DNA of 64,000 nt from Adenophora triphylla var. japonica (lineage: Eukaryota; Streptophyta; Magnoliopsida; Asterales; Campanulaceae). The first letter of the stretch is position 1, and every line of letters starts with the position of its first letter. A program made the translations under genes and the position numbers. Shown here in pieces: positions 1 to 11,132 of this stretch. The stretch covers positions 273,428 to 337,427 of the forward strand of contig JAFEMH010002493.1 in the NCBI GenBank assembly GCA_022495995.1, in the 5' to 3' direction. A model generated the notes under the pieces. The model saw only the letters and a list, made by a program, of their open reading frames with translations, searched no databases and was not told where the DNA came from.

Positions 1-56
1 ATTTTTCAGCACAATAACCAAAATTCGAGGTCGAATTTTTCCTAAGAAGGGAAGAA

Positions 57-561
57 TGATGCAGGTCTATGGAGGCAGATCAACAAGGTGAGGCGGGCGC
101 CTGGGGAAAGTGGAGGCGGGCGCCTCAACGGCAGATTCAGGAAGCTCAGCGATCCAGTAGAGCCTCGGCCGTGCGGGTAGGAGGAGCTGATTGGCGGGGA
201 AAGTCAATCTCACGTCTTTAGTAATAAAGGTGTCCACTTTGAGCTAGGATTGTATTCTATTATTTATTATTATTTAGTAGTAGTTATTTAGAGTCATAGT
301 TTAGTTGGGTTTTTATCAGTATATTTAGTAATAATTAGCCAATCACATTTAGGTAACTTAGAATTGTGATTTGGCAAGAAAGTCTTTTCCAAATTTTAGG
401 AGTCCTATAAAAGCCAAGTTAAATGTAATTTCATAGCAGACTTGTTGATTATTGAATAAAGAAAATAAAGGAAACGCTGAGGCTTTCTTTATCTAGGATT
501 TTAACCCATTGTTTCTGGTTCTTTCCGTTCGGTATCATTCTCAAGGTTTCATTCGACATCA
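57..561 (+). repeat. LTR 1 of tandem array
   Basis: LTR of about 505 bp starting TGATGCAGG directly after the purine tract AAGAAGGGAAGAA and ending GACATCA two bases before the primer site. A TATAAAA box at 406-412 marks the promoter, and AATAAA-type motifs near 455-465 are likely polyadenylation signals. The U3 start carries two copies of GAGGCGGGCGCCT around 89-125. The purine tract and its position after the pol end fix this start; a start at 188 was considered and judged less likely. Confidence 0.75.
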
Positions 562-563
562 TT

Positions 564-578
564 TGGTATCAGTGCCCT
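564..578 (+). other. Primer-binding site, copy 1 (initiator tRNA-Met type)
   Basis: TGGTATCAGTGCCCTGG two bases after the LTR end. Equivalent sites lie at 1914, 3287 and 4658 and read TGGTATCAGAGCCC; this copy carries A to T within AGAGC. Confidence 0.8.
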
Positions 579-598
579 GGACGAGGGTATTGATATTG

Positions 599-1429
599 AT
601 GGATGAACAAGGGCGTAGTGTTCGTGGCGGAAGAGATGTTCGTTGACGAAATCGTGGAGCGGATTCCCATCAGGATGATCATCATCGCAAACGTGACCTA
701 CGTGATATTGAGGTAGACAAAATGAGAAAGCAAATTCAACAACTCCAGAATTTTCAGGCACGCGTGGAAGGGGGCATGATGCATCCACCGACTATGTGTT
801 CAGATTCGGAGGTATTATCCGAGGACATGGAGTTTCAAGAAGGGGTCACTCCCTTCAATCGGGGTCAAGAAATTGGGTCCAAAAATGTGGCAAATCCTTC
901 AAGGGATATCGATGTACAAATCGAGAGTCCGGGGATTAAAGGTATGGCACATCCGGATGTATTTTGCGTCCCATTATCTATCGTTACTATTGAAAGGGTT
1001 TTTGATGATCAATCATCACCCTTTGTTTTATCAGACAGTTTTGATCAATTTATTTATTGGTCTAAACCTCCTGTTTATGATATTTGTGACTGTGATATTT
1101 GTCAATTGAGAAGGTCATACTCGGAAGATCTAAAAACACCTTGTTCAAAATTTCCAATGAAAGAATTGTCATGGAATTTTGGGTTCGTTAAGTGTTTTTT
1201 TCGTATGAAGATCCTTTTGGTTGGTTATTATCGGGTCAGATTTGTCATCAAACTATCAAAAAAAATTTTGTTGATGATTTTGTTAAATATCGATGGACTG
1301 AATGGATGGATATAATGAGAAATAATATCAAGTATACAGTTCGTCTACGGTTGAAGGGTGAATTTTGTAAGGTATTTTTCAGCACAATAACCAAAATTCG
1401 AGGTCGAATTTTTCCTAAGAAGGCAAGAA
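599..1429 (+). pseudogene. Broken gag/pol remnant, array copy 1
   Basis: The frame begins MDEQGRSVRGGRDVR but meets a TGA near 646 where sister copies read GGA. It resumes at 722-1315, which is rich in charged residues and has a Cys-rich stretch (YDICDCDICQL), then shifts frame towards the segment ending IRGRIFPKK at the purine tract. The N-terminus resembles basic N-termini of plant Ty3/gypsy Gag and the last segment resembles the Pol C-terminus. The nucleocapsid, protease, RT, RNase H and integrase are absent, so it cannot act alone. Confidence 0.7.
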
Positions 1430-1911
1430 TGATGCAGGTCTATGGAGGCAGATCAACAAGGTGAGGCGGGCGCCTCAACGGCAGATTCAGGAAGCTCAGC
1501 GATCGAGTAGAGCCTCAGCCGTGCGGGTAGGAGGAGCTGATTGGCGGGGAAAGTCAATCTCACGTCTTTAGTAATAAAGGTGTCCACTTTGAGCTAGGAT
1601 TGTATTCTATTATTTAGTATTATTTAGTAGTAGTCATTTAGAGTCATAGTTTAGTTGGGTTTTTATCAGTATATTTAGTAATAATTAGCCAATCACATTT
1701 AGGTAACTTAGAATTGTGATTTGGCAAGAAAGTCTTTTCCAAATTTTAGGAGTCCTATAAAAGCCAAGTTAAATGTAATTTCATAGCAGACTTGTTGATT
1801 ATTGAATAAAGAAAATAAAGGAAACGCTGAGGCTTTCTTTATCTAGGTTTTTAACCCATTGTTTCTGGTTCTTTCCGTTCGGTATCATTCTCAAGGTTTC
1901 ATTCGACATCA
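1430..1911 (+). repeat. LTR 2 of tandem array (23-bp deletion)
   Basis: Same LTR as copy 1 but about 482 bp. Only one GAGGCGGGCGCCT motif remains where other copies have two, which fits collapse between short direct repeats. TATAAAA box and CA end are retained; the primer site follows at 1914. Confidence 0.78.
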
Positions 1912-1948
1912 TTTGGTATCAGAGCCCTGGACGAGGGTATTGATATTG

Positions 1949-2524
1949 ATGGATGAACAAGGGCGTAGTGTTCGTGGCGGAAGAGATGTTCGTGGACGGA
2001 ATCGTGGAGCGGATTCCCATCAGGATGATCATCATCGCAAACGTGACCTACGTGATATTGAGGTAGACAAAATGAGAAAGCAAATTCAACAACTCCAGAA
2101 TTTTCAGGCACGCGTGGAAGGGGGCATGATGCATCCACCGACTATGGGTTCAGATTCGGAGGTATTATCCGAGGACATGGAGTTTCAAGAAGGGGTCACT
2201 CCCTTCAATCGGGGTCAAGAAATTGGGTCCAAAAATGTGGCAAATCCTTCAAGGGATATCAATGTAGAAATCGAGAGTCCGGAGATTAAAGGTATGGCAC
2301 ATCCAGATGTATTTCGCATCCCATTATCTATCGTTACTATTGAAAGGTTTTTTGATGATCCATCATCACCCTTTGTTTTATCAGACAGTTTTGATCAATT
2401 TATTGATTGGTCTAAACCTCCTGTTTATGATATTTGTGACTGTGATATTTGTCAATTGAGAAGGTCATACTCGGAAGATCTAAAAACACCTTGTTCAAAA
2501 CTTCCATCGAATGAATTGACGTGA
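1949..2524 (+). pseudogene. Gag N-terminal remnant, array copy 2 (longest open start)
   Basis: Open frame of 191 codons from ATG 1949, 35 bp after the primer site. It has a basic Arg/Gly/His-rich start, a short coiled-coil-like segment (KMRKQIQQLQNF) and an acidic middle, and ends in the Cys-rich YDICDCDICQLRR region before TGA. A further frame at 2542-2814 carries the Pol-like tail IRGRIFPKK. No catalytic domain remains. I infer a deletion-derived non-autonomous Ty3/gypsy element; a functional short protein is unproven. Confidence 0.6.
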
Positions 2525-2779
2525 AATTTTGGGTTCGTTAAGTGTTTTTTTCGTATGAAGATCCTTTTGGTTGGTTATTATCGGGTCAGATTTGTCATCA
2601 AACTATCAAAAAAAAATTTGTTGATGATTTTGTTAAATATCGATGGACTGAATGGATGGATATAATGACAAATAATATCAAGTATACAGTTCGTCTATGG
2701 TTGAAGGGTGAATTTTGTAAGGTATTTTTCAGCACAATAACCAAAATTCGAGGTCGAATTTTTCCTAAGAAGGCAAGAA

Positions 2780-3284
2780 TGATGCAGGTCTATGGAGGCA
2801 GATCAACAAGGTGAGGCGGGCGCCTTGGGAAAGTGGAGGCGGCCGCCTCAACGGCAGATTCAGGAAGCTCAGCGATCGATTAGAGCCTCAGCCGTGCGGG
2901 TAGGAGGAGCTGATTGGCGGGGAAAGTCAATCTCACGTCTTTAGTAATAAAGGTGTCCACTTTGAGCTAGGATTGTATTCTATTATTTATTATTATTTAG
3001 TAGTAGTTATTTAGAGTCATAGTTTAGTTGGGTTTTTATCAGTATATTTAGTAATAATTAGCCAATCACATTTAGGTAACTTAGAATTGTGATTTGGCAA
3101 GAAAGTCTTTTCCAAATTTTAGGAGTCCTATAAAAGCCAAGTTAAATGTAATTTCATAGCAGACTTGTTGATTATTGAATAAAGAAAATAAAGGAAACGC
3201 TGAGGCTTTCTTTATCTAGGTTTTTAACCCATTGTTTCTGGTTCTTTCCGTTCGGTATCATTCTCAAGGTTTCATTCGACATCA
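2780..3284 (+). repeat. LTR 3 of tandem array
   Basis: LTR of about 505 bp with both GGCGCC repeats, TATAAAA box and terminal CATCA. Primer site TGGTATCAGAGCCC follows at 3287. Confidence 0.78.
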
Positions 3285-3321
3285 TTTGGTATCAGAGCCC
3301 TGGACGAGGGTATTGATATTG

Positions 3322-4149
3322 ATGGATGAACAAGGGCGTAGTGTTCGTGGCGGAAGAGATGTTCGTGGACGGAATCGTGGAGCGGATTCCCATCAGGATG
3401 ATCATCATCGCAAACGTGACCTACGTGATATTGAGGTAGACAAAATGAGAAAGCAAATTCAACAACTCCAATTTTCGTGCACGCGTGGAAGGGGGCATGA
3501 TGCATCCACCGACTATGGGTTCAGATTCGGAGGTATTATCCGAGGACATGGAGTTTCAAGAAGGGGTCACTCCCTTCAATCGGGGTCAAGAAATTGGGTC
3601 CAAAATTGTGGCAAATCCTTCAAGGGATATCGATGTAGAAATCGAGAGTCCGGAGATTAAAGGTATGGCACATCCAGATGTATTTCGCATCCCATTATCT
3701 ATCGTTACTATTGAAAGGGTTTTTGATGATCCATCATCACCCTTTGTTTTATCAGACAGTTTTGATCAATTTATTGATTGGTCTAAACCTCCTGTTTATG
3801 ATATTTGTGACTGTGATATTTGTCAATTGAGAAGGTCATACTCGGAAGATCTAAAAACACCTTGTTCAAAACTTCCATCGAATGAATTGACGTGAAATTT
3901 TGGGTTCGTTAAGTGTTTTTTTCGTATGAAGATCCTTTTGGTTGGTTATTATCGGGTCAGATTTGTCATCAAACTATCAAATTTTTTTTTTTGATGATTT
4001 TGTTAAATATCGATGGACTGAATGGATGGATATAATGAGAAATAATATCAAGTATACAGTTCGTCTACGGTTGAAGGGTGAATTTTGTAAGGTATTTTTC
4101 AGCACAATAACCAAAATTCGAGGTCGAATTTTTCCTAAGAAGGGAAGAA
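3322..4149 (+). pseudogene. Broken gag/pol remnant, array copy 3
   Basis: Starts like copy 2 at ATG 3322, then changes frame around 3470, where the sequence differs by small indels from the other copies. The acidic middle and Cys-rich part continue in another frame at 3485-3895, and the Pol-like tail lies at 3942-4149 after a T-rich run near 3980. Non-functional by inspection. Confidence 0.65.
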
Positions 4150-4655
4150 TGATGCAGGTCTATGGAGGCAGATCAACAAGGCGAGGCGGGTGCCTGGGGA
4201 AAGTTGAGACGGGGGCCTCAACGGCAGATTTTGGAAGCTCAGCGATCCAGTGGAGCCTCGGCCGTGCGAGTACGAGGAGCTGATTGGCGAGGAAAGTCAA
4301 TCTCACGTCTTTAGTAATAAAGGTGTCCACTTTGAGCTAGGATTGTATTCCATTATTTATTATTATTTAGTAGTAGTTATTTAGATTCATAGTTTAGTTG
4401 GGGTTTTATCAGTGTTTTTAGTTATATTTAGCCAATCACATTTAGGTAACTTAGAATTGTGATTTGGCAAGAAAGTCTTTTCCAAATTTTAGGAGTCCTA
4501 TAAAAGCCAAGTTAAATGTAATTTCAAAGCAGACTTGTTGATTATTGAATAACGAAAATAAAGAAAAAGCTGAGGCTTTCTTTATCTAGGGTTTGTAACC
4601 CATTATTTATGGTTCTTTTCGTTCGGTATCAGTCTCAAGGTTTCATTCGACATCA
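4150..4655 (+). repeat. LTR 4 of tandem array
   Basis: LTR of about 506 bp, more diverged than copies 1-3: altered GC-rich U3 start and a changed TATTTAG tract near 4410. TATAAAA box at about 4499-4505; primer site at 4658. Confidence 0.75.
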
Positions 4656-4692
4656 TTTGGTATCAGAGCCCTGGACGAGGGTATTGATATTG

Positions 4693-5409
4693 ATGGCCGA
4701 ACAAGGGCGTAGTGTTCGTGGCGGAAGAGATGTTCTTGGAAGGAATCGTGGAGCGGATTCCCATCAGCACGATCATCATCGCAAATGTGACCTACGTGAT
4801 ATTGAGGTAGACGAAATGCAAAAGCAATTTCAACAACTCCAGAATTTTCAGGCACGCGTGGAAGGGGGCATGATGCATCCACCGACTATGGGTTCAGATT
4901 CGGAGGTATTATCCGAGGACATGGAGTTTCAAGAAGGGGTCACTCCTTTCAATCGGGATCAAGAAATTGGGTCCAAAAATGTGGCAAATCCTTCAAGGGA
5001 TATCGATGTAGAAATCGATAGTCCGGGGATTAAAGGTATGGCACATCCGGATGTATTTCGCGTCCCATTATCTATCGTTACTGTTGAATGGGTTTTTGAT
5101 GATCCATCATCACCCTTTGTTTTATCAGACAGTTTTGATCAATTTATTGATTGGTCTAAACCTCCTGTTTATGATATTTGTGACTGTGATATTTGTCAAT
5201 TGAGAAGGTCATACTCGGAATATCTAAAAACACCTTGTTCAAAACTTCCATCGAATGAATTGTCGTGGAATTTTGGGTTCGTTAAGTGTTTTTTTCGTAT
5301 GAAGATCCTTTTGGTTGGTTATTATCGGGTCAGATTTGTCATCAAACTATCAAGAAATTTTTTGTTGATGATTTTGTTAAATATCGATGGACTGAATGGA
5401 TGGATATAA
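4693..5409 (+). pseudogene. Gag/pol remnant, array copy 4 (longest frame)
   Basis: Uninterrupted frame of about 238 codons from ATG 4693 (MAEQGRSVRGG). The position that is a stop in copies 2 and 3 after the Cys-rich segment is TGG here, so the frame continues to 5409. A second frame at 5286-5657 carries the Pol-like tail and runs into the LTR. The longer frame suggests copy 4 is nearer the ancestral sequence here. No enzyme domain is present. Confidence 0.6.
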
Positions 5410-5523
5410 TGAGAACTAATATCAAGGATACAGTTCGTCTACGGTTGAAGGGTGAATTTTGTAAGGTATTTTTCAGCACAATAACCAACTTTCGAGGTCG
5501 ATTTTTTCCTAAGAAGGGAAGAA

Positions 5524-6027
5524 TGATGCAGGTCTATGGAGGCAGATCAACAAGGCGAGGCGGGCGCCTGGGGAAAGTGGAGGCGGGCGCCTCAACGGCA
5601 GATTCTGTAAGCTCAGCGATCCAGTGGAGCCTCGGCCGTGCGGGTAGGAGGAGCTGATTGGCGGGGAAAGTCAATCTCACGTCTTTAGTAATAAAGGTGT
5701 CCACTTTGAGCTAGGATTGTATTCCATTATTTATTATTATTTAGTAGTAGTGATTTAGAGTCATAGTTTAGTTGGGTTTTTATCAGTATATTTAGATACT
5801 TAGCCAATCACATTTAGGTGACTTAGAATTGTGATTTGGCAAGAAAGTCTTTTCCAAATTTTAGGAGTCCTATAAAAGCCAAGTTAAACTTAATTTTAAA
5901 GCAGACTTGTTGATTACTGAATAAAGAAAATAAAAGAAAAGCTGAGACTTTCTTTATCTAGGGTTTGTAACCCATTGTTTTCGGTTCTTTCCGTTCGATA
6001 TCAATCTCAAGGTTTCATTCGAAATCA
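5524..6027 (+). repeat. LTR 5, right end of tandem array
   Basis: LTR of about 504 bp ending GAAATCA at 6027. No primer site follows; the sequence changes to ATTAGTTTATTT-type DNA, so this is the true right boundary. The left boundary and target duplication lie outside the window. Confidence 0.75.
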
Positions 6028-7199
<1,172 letters not shown>

Positions 7200-7399
7200 T
7201 ATATATATATGCTACTATACAATACTAAACCATAAACCCTATAAAAAATCCCATACCCATTCCCTAACCCTATACTATACCTTATACGTTATACCATATA
7301 CCCTTATAAATCATATACCTAAACTCCTTAGTATATACCGCTATTCCCTAAACCTTATAGTATATACCACTATACACTAAATCCTAAATCCTATAAATA

Positions 7400-8409
7400 A
7401 GAAATATATGCATTTTCTTTTATATACTTTCATTTGTTTAGTTTTTTTTTTAATCTTTTTTTATTTACCTTTTTGTAAAAAATATCAGTGATAAAAAAGT
7501 CTAAAATATTATTTCCTAGTCAATAAAAAATTAATAAATAAATAAAAATAAATAAAGGCAAGGTTCTAAAAATCGCTAGGCGGCTCCTAGGCAGGGAGGC
7601 CGGGCCTAGCGCCTAGAGTGCCTAGGCGGGGCCGAGGCGGGGCCGCGAATTTACACACATTTTTATATATATTTCATAGTTTTTTGTCCATAGTGACAAA
7701 TTCAAGAGGATAAACACAGATTACCATTATGCATAACCAAAAAATTTTACTCACATATTTTTGAGACTAAAAGCCACCACTATATTGGCTTACATACTGA
7801 CCTGTTTGATTAGCTGGTACCCCAAATTGTTGAGAACTATTGATTGTGCTTCCCATATAATTTCCAACAGGTGGTGCAGGCTCTCGAAAATAACCAGATC
7901 CAACACTTTTTCCGCCTAGGCCCCGCCTCGGCCCCGCCTAGTCCCGCCTAATCCCGCCCAGCCGCCTAGACCGCCTAGCCCCGCCTAACCCGCCTAGCGC
8001 CTAATTGCCCCGCCTAGCCATAAATCGCGGTGCCCGACCTCCGCCTAGTGCCTAGGCGGCCGCCTAGGCCGATTTTTAGAACACTGAATAAAGGATAGTC
8101 CGTCCCTCTTTTCTTTTATATACTTTCAATTGTTTTGTTTTTTTTATCTTTTTTATATACCTTTTTGTAAAAAAATATCAGTAATAAAAAAAGTCTGAAA
8201 TATTATTTCCAAGTCAATAAAAAATTAATAAAAAAATAAAAATAAATAAAGGATAGTCTGTCCCTCTTTTTTTTATATACTTTCGTTTGTTTAATTTTTT
8301 AAAATCTTTTTTATATACCTTTTTTGTAAAAAATATCAGTAATTAAAAAAGTCTAAAATATTATTTCCTAGTCAATAAAAAATTAATAAAAAAATAAAAA
8401 TAAATAAAG
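7400..8409. repeat. 158-bp tandem repeats (about 3 copies)
   Basis: AT-rich unit containing TATATACCTTTTTGTAAAAA and GTCTAAAATATTATTTCC. The marker GGATAGTC recurs at 8093, 8251 and 8409, exactly 158 bp apart. A third copy lies at about 7400-7558 and is separated from the others by the hAT element at 7559-8086. No gene. Confidence 0.85.
7559..8086. mobile_element. Non-autonomous hAT-type element
   Basis: About 528 bp, GC-rich against AT-rich surroundings. Ends are CAAGGTTCTAAAAATCG and the inverse of CAGTGTTCTAAAAATCG, flanked by a perfect 8-bp duplication AATAAAGG (7551-7558 and 8087-8094). The 8-bp target and CA-starting ends fit the hAT superfamily. Both flanks carry many CCTAGGCGG/CCGCCTAGG subterminal motifs, typical transposase-binding repeats. 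The central part (7650-7900) is unrecognised single-copy-looking DNA. Confidence 0.88.
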
Positions 8410-8884
8410 GATAGTCTTGGCCAAACGGGCGGGCTTGGACCAGGAAAAATGGGCCGGGCCGGGTTTAGGCACGTTTCATCAAACGTGTTGACGGGCTTCA
8501 ACCCGTCCCGCTCGCGGGTTGATCCGTACGGATCGGACTGGGCCGTTACTAATATTAAAAAAATGATATTTTTTGAACTAGTGTTACACCCGTGCGATGC
8601 ACGGGCTGTTACTAATATTAAAAAAATGAAATTTAAAATAAAATAATCAGGTAATAAATATGTTTTTTTTTTAATTATGGAAATTATAATACTAATCTTA
8701 TTAAGAATATGAAATTTATTTATATAAAAAAATCTAATGAGAAACAAATAACATTGAAAAAATATATATTCTTTCATATTTTGGAAGCTTTAAAATTATC
8801 CTTATCTTCTCCCAAATTATTGCTTTAAAATTTAAGGTTTTGAATTTTGAAAATTTGAAAATTAGGGCTCTCTCTCACTATCTG

Positions 8885-8886
<2 letters not shown>
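8410..8886. repeat. GC-rich intergenic stretch with Helitron-like end
   Basis: No gene. 8420-8550 is GC-rich (GGGCCGGGCCGGG, CCCGTCCCGCTCGCGGG). A 30-bp sequence around GTTACTAATATTAAAAAAATG occurs twice, at about 8543 and 8608. 8640-8880 is AT-rich without features. Confidence 0.5.
8578..8605 (-). mobile_element. Candidate Helitron 3' terminus
   Basis: Read on the minus strand: a 7-bp-stem hairpin (CCCGTGC-ATC-GCACGGG, 8589-8605), a short spacer, CTAG, then T. Helitrons end in a hairpin shortly before CTRR and insert between A and T, so this fits. The element would extend to higher coordinates; its 5' TC end was not located. Confidence 0.45.
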
Positions 8887-8962
<76 letters not shown>

Positions 8963-8992
8963 GGCCGACGCTCCTTTCTCTCCCTCCCTGCT

Positions 8993-9022
<30 letters not shown>
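8887..9022. repeat. (CT)n microsatellites
   Basis: Two CT/TC runs, about 8888-8959 and 8996-9021, separated by a short unique segment. Their Ser-Leu and Arg-Glu frames are artefacts. Confidence 0.95.
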
Positions 9023-9026
<4 letters not shown>

Positions 9027-9129
9027 GCGGCGCATAACCCTGCACTTTCTTCCATCGGTTCCTCTAGTGGTATGAGTTTCTTTCAAATCTTTTTGGTCAA
9101 TTCCATTTCCACTACTACAAAAAATTGTA

Positions 9130-9463
9130 CTCCCTCCGTCCCACCTCAAGGTTGAACCTTGAGGTGGACACGCTTTTTAAGAAATGTAATTAAAGTGGAT
9201 AGAAAATTTGAAGAGAGAGAATGTAAAAGTTAAATATGTGGTAGGAAATAGGAGAGGGAATGTAAAAGTTAAAAATATTTAATAGGAGAGAGAATGAGTG
9301 GAAGAATGTGTGGTAGGGAATAGGAGAGAGAATGATTTTTTTGTAAATATATGGAGATGATAAGGGTATAAATATATGAAAAACTTTCCATTTAAGGAAG
9401 TTAAACCTTGAGGTGGGACGGCCCAAAAAGGAAAGGTTAAACCTTGAGGTGGGACGGAGGGAG
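9130..9463. mobile_element. Stowaway-type MITE
   Basis: About 334 bp between TA duplications (9128-9129, 9464-9465). It begins CTCCCTCCGTCCCACCTCAA and ends with the inverse. The terminal block TTAAACCTTGAGGTGGGACGG occurs twice at the right end (about 9400 and 9437), a partial end duplication. Confidence 0.9.
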
Positions 9464-9754
9464 TATTAATTTATAGCAACCCTTGTTCTTTCCACTTCAA
9501 TCATCACCCATCTCAAATATTCATATGCCTTTACTGATGTAGAGAAAAGAGATTCAGATTTTGGGGTTTTCTTCAAATTAATTTATAAATTGGTAGTTTT
9601 GTATTTGCAATTGTAGTGGGTATGTTTGTTTCTGTTATTTTGTATCATTATTTGTTCTATTTGTATGAGATGAACATAATTCGAGACGTACCCTAACGTG
9701 TTTGATATGAGTTTATGCAGTAGGTGTGCCTCGGCAGCCAAATTTGTTCTTCTA
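9464..9754. other. Non-coding stretch
   Basis: AT-rich sequence between two Stowaway MITEs. No open frame, RNA gene or repeat recognised. Confidence 0.5.
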
Positions 9755-9903
9755 CTCCCTCGATTCCTGAATGAGTGCCCATTTTTAACTTAGAGGGAGA
9801 TTTAAGAAGATTACTACATTTTAAAGGAATTTAGTACTATCTTTGGCCCGAATTGAATAACCAATTTTTTTCGAATTTGCTCTTCATTTTGGGACATAGG
9901 GAG
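9755..9903. mobile_element. Short decayed Stowaway-type MITE
   Basis: About 149 bp between TA dinucleotides, starting CTCCCTCGATTCCTGAATG and ending CATTTTGGGACATAGGGAG. The ends match imperfectly, suggesting an older insertion than the MITEs at 6961 and 9130. Confidence 0.7.
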
Positions 9904-10185
9904 TAACAAATATACTTAAATTACTATCTACCTTATAAACACATAGTATTGCATCTATTAAAGGTAATCTTAGTAACTTTCTTAAAATTGGATACTTGAC
10001 AATATCAGTAGCAACTCTATGTAATACCAAAAAAAATCAACAAACAAGGAACATAAATCCAACAATTAATGACCAATTAATTAGATAGTAATTTAAGTAT
10101 ATTTAACAATTTCCCATTCAATTTAATTAACAATTTCTCATTCAATTTCCAATATATATATAAGGAAAAAAAGAGGATAATTTAC
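9904..10185. other. AT-rich non-coding stretch
   Basis: No gene or recognisable element. It lies where intron 1 of the adjacent minus-strand transporter exon would continue, starting with the donor GTAAAT at 10185. Confidence 0.5.
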
Positions 10186-10333
10186 CATAACCAAGGAGGA
10201 CAGAATTGAGAGAGGCAAAAACAACACAAGCAAATACATATTTCCTTGTTGTCCTGCTCCTCTCAAGCTGCAGATGATGTTTGGAAACAACTTCATCATC
10301 CAGCTCCATATCATCTGTAAGCCTTGAATCCAT
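10186..10333 (-). pseudogene. Orphan exon 1 of a polyol/monosaccharide transporter
   Basis: Translates from ATG 10333 as MDSRLTDDMELDDEVV..., then STRKYVFACVVFASLNSVLLGYG-like sequence, the cytosolic N-terminus and first membrane segment of plant polyol/H+ symporters (major facilitator superfamily, plasma membrane; closest remembered type is Arabidopsis polyol transporter 4). The exon stops at a phase-1 donor G|GTAAAT (10185), where family members continue with Asp-(Ile/Val)-Gly. No following exon is present to the left. The fragment lies 162 bp from, and divergent to, a CACTA transposase start, so I infer a captured or stranded gene piece. The family call rests on motif recognition only. Confidence 0.7.
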
Positions 10334-10494
10334 CCTTCTGTACTTGTTCTTAGCTCCCAATGGAATTCATTTGCTTCTGTTTATGTTGGATTCATAATGT
10401 AAATGATATGAGTTTTGTGTATTCGATTAGATTGAGTTTGTTAGGATACATCGGGTCGGATAACGTTTAATATATAGATTTTAATGCAGGAGTG

Positions 10495-10833
10495 ATGTCT
10501 AATAATGATCGTAGTTGGATGTATAATCGGAGGTTACCGAATCAAAGGGGTATTACAGATGAGTTAAGAAGAGGTTTGAATGTGTTTATTGAGATTGCTA
10601 GAGCTCATCCCAATTACATGGATGGTGAGAAAATTAGGTGTCCCTGCGTCAAATGTCGTAATAAGAAGTTCCTACACGTGCTGGCTACAGAGAAACACCT
10701 TTTGCAGTATGGGTTTCAAGCCGGGTACTCACGGTGGGTAGCTCAAGGTGAGGCCGTCATAGTGCGTACATATGTTACGAATAATCCCCAAAGGAACATG
10801 TTCCTTCATCTGAACCTCAACCCGAAACTATGA
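10495..10833 (+). pseudogene. CACTA (En/Spm) transposase-associated domain
   Basis: ATG 10495 gives MSNNDRSWMYNRRL, then a Cys-rich segment (KIRCPCVKCRNKKF) and HLLQYGFQAGYSRWVAQGE. This is the transposase-associated domain found at the N-terminus of plant CACTA TNP2-type transposases, thought to help bind DNA. Family proteins go on for 700 or more residues with a DDE catalytic core, which is absent here. The frame ends at 10833, and the homologous continuation is in another frame from 10830. This is the stump of a formerly autonomous element. Confidence 0.85.
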
Positions 10834-11132
10834 TTCTTGATAAAGAACCATCTTTGAATATGGAAGATATGGCTAGGGATGCAACTGATCCTGAATTTTA
10901 CTGGTCAAAGAACCTTGAGCAGGAACCAACTCCTGCAGCCAAAAAATTCATTGATGCTATGGACTCTGCAAAAGAGAAGGTTTATCCAGGTTGTGAGATT
11001 AGTGTGTTGGAGGCTGTGGCTGAGCTCCTTAACATAAAGTCTGATTGCAATATTAGTCCCTCAGCTTACAATCGTATCATGAAAGCAATTAAGCGGTTAT
11101 TGCTGAAGGGGAACAATATTTTTTTATTTTAA
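10830..11132 (+). pseudogene. CACTA transposase N-terminal region, continued in shifted frame
   Basis: Frame of 100 codons including the acidic linker and a block like FIDAMDSAKEKVYPGCE...LLNIKSDCNISPSAYNRIMKAIKRLL. It matches the region between the associated domain and the TNP2 core, where relatives read LYPGC and then LL.LK......S...F..LL..L. It ends in an AT-rich run after LLLKGNN, exactly where the catalytic core should begin. With 10495-10833 it forms one broken gene. Confidence 0.75.

Larger units (their letters stand above)
1..6027 (+). repeat. Tandem LTR-internal-LTR array (Ty3/gypsy deletion derivative)
   Basis: About 4.4 copies of a 1.35-1.37-kb unit lie head to tail. Equivalent primer-binding sites at 564, 1914, 3287 and 4658 are spaced 1350, 1373 and 1371 bp apart. 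Each unit is an LTR of about 500 bp, a primer site matching initiator tRNA-Met, and a roughly 865-bp internal region holding the start of gag fused to the end of pol. Neighbouring units share LTRs, so this is one chain of five LTRs and four internal regions, plus the tail of a fifth internal region at 1-56. The array ends at 6027 with CA followed by unrelated AT-rich DNA. All copies carry the same internal deletion, so the deletion came before amplification, probably by unequal recombination between LTRs. Confidence 0.88.

Noticed and set aside
188..561. Alternative LTR start at TGATTGGCGGGG after AGGAGGAGC
   Set aside because: The purine tract AAGAAGGGAAGAA before 57 directly follows the pol end, as in other Ty3 elements, and is a better plus-strand primer.
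8825..9155. Ser-Leu and Arg-Glu repeat proteins
   Set aside because: Products of (CT)n repeats with no domain or conserved flank.
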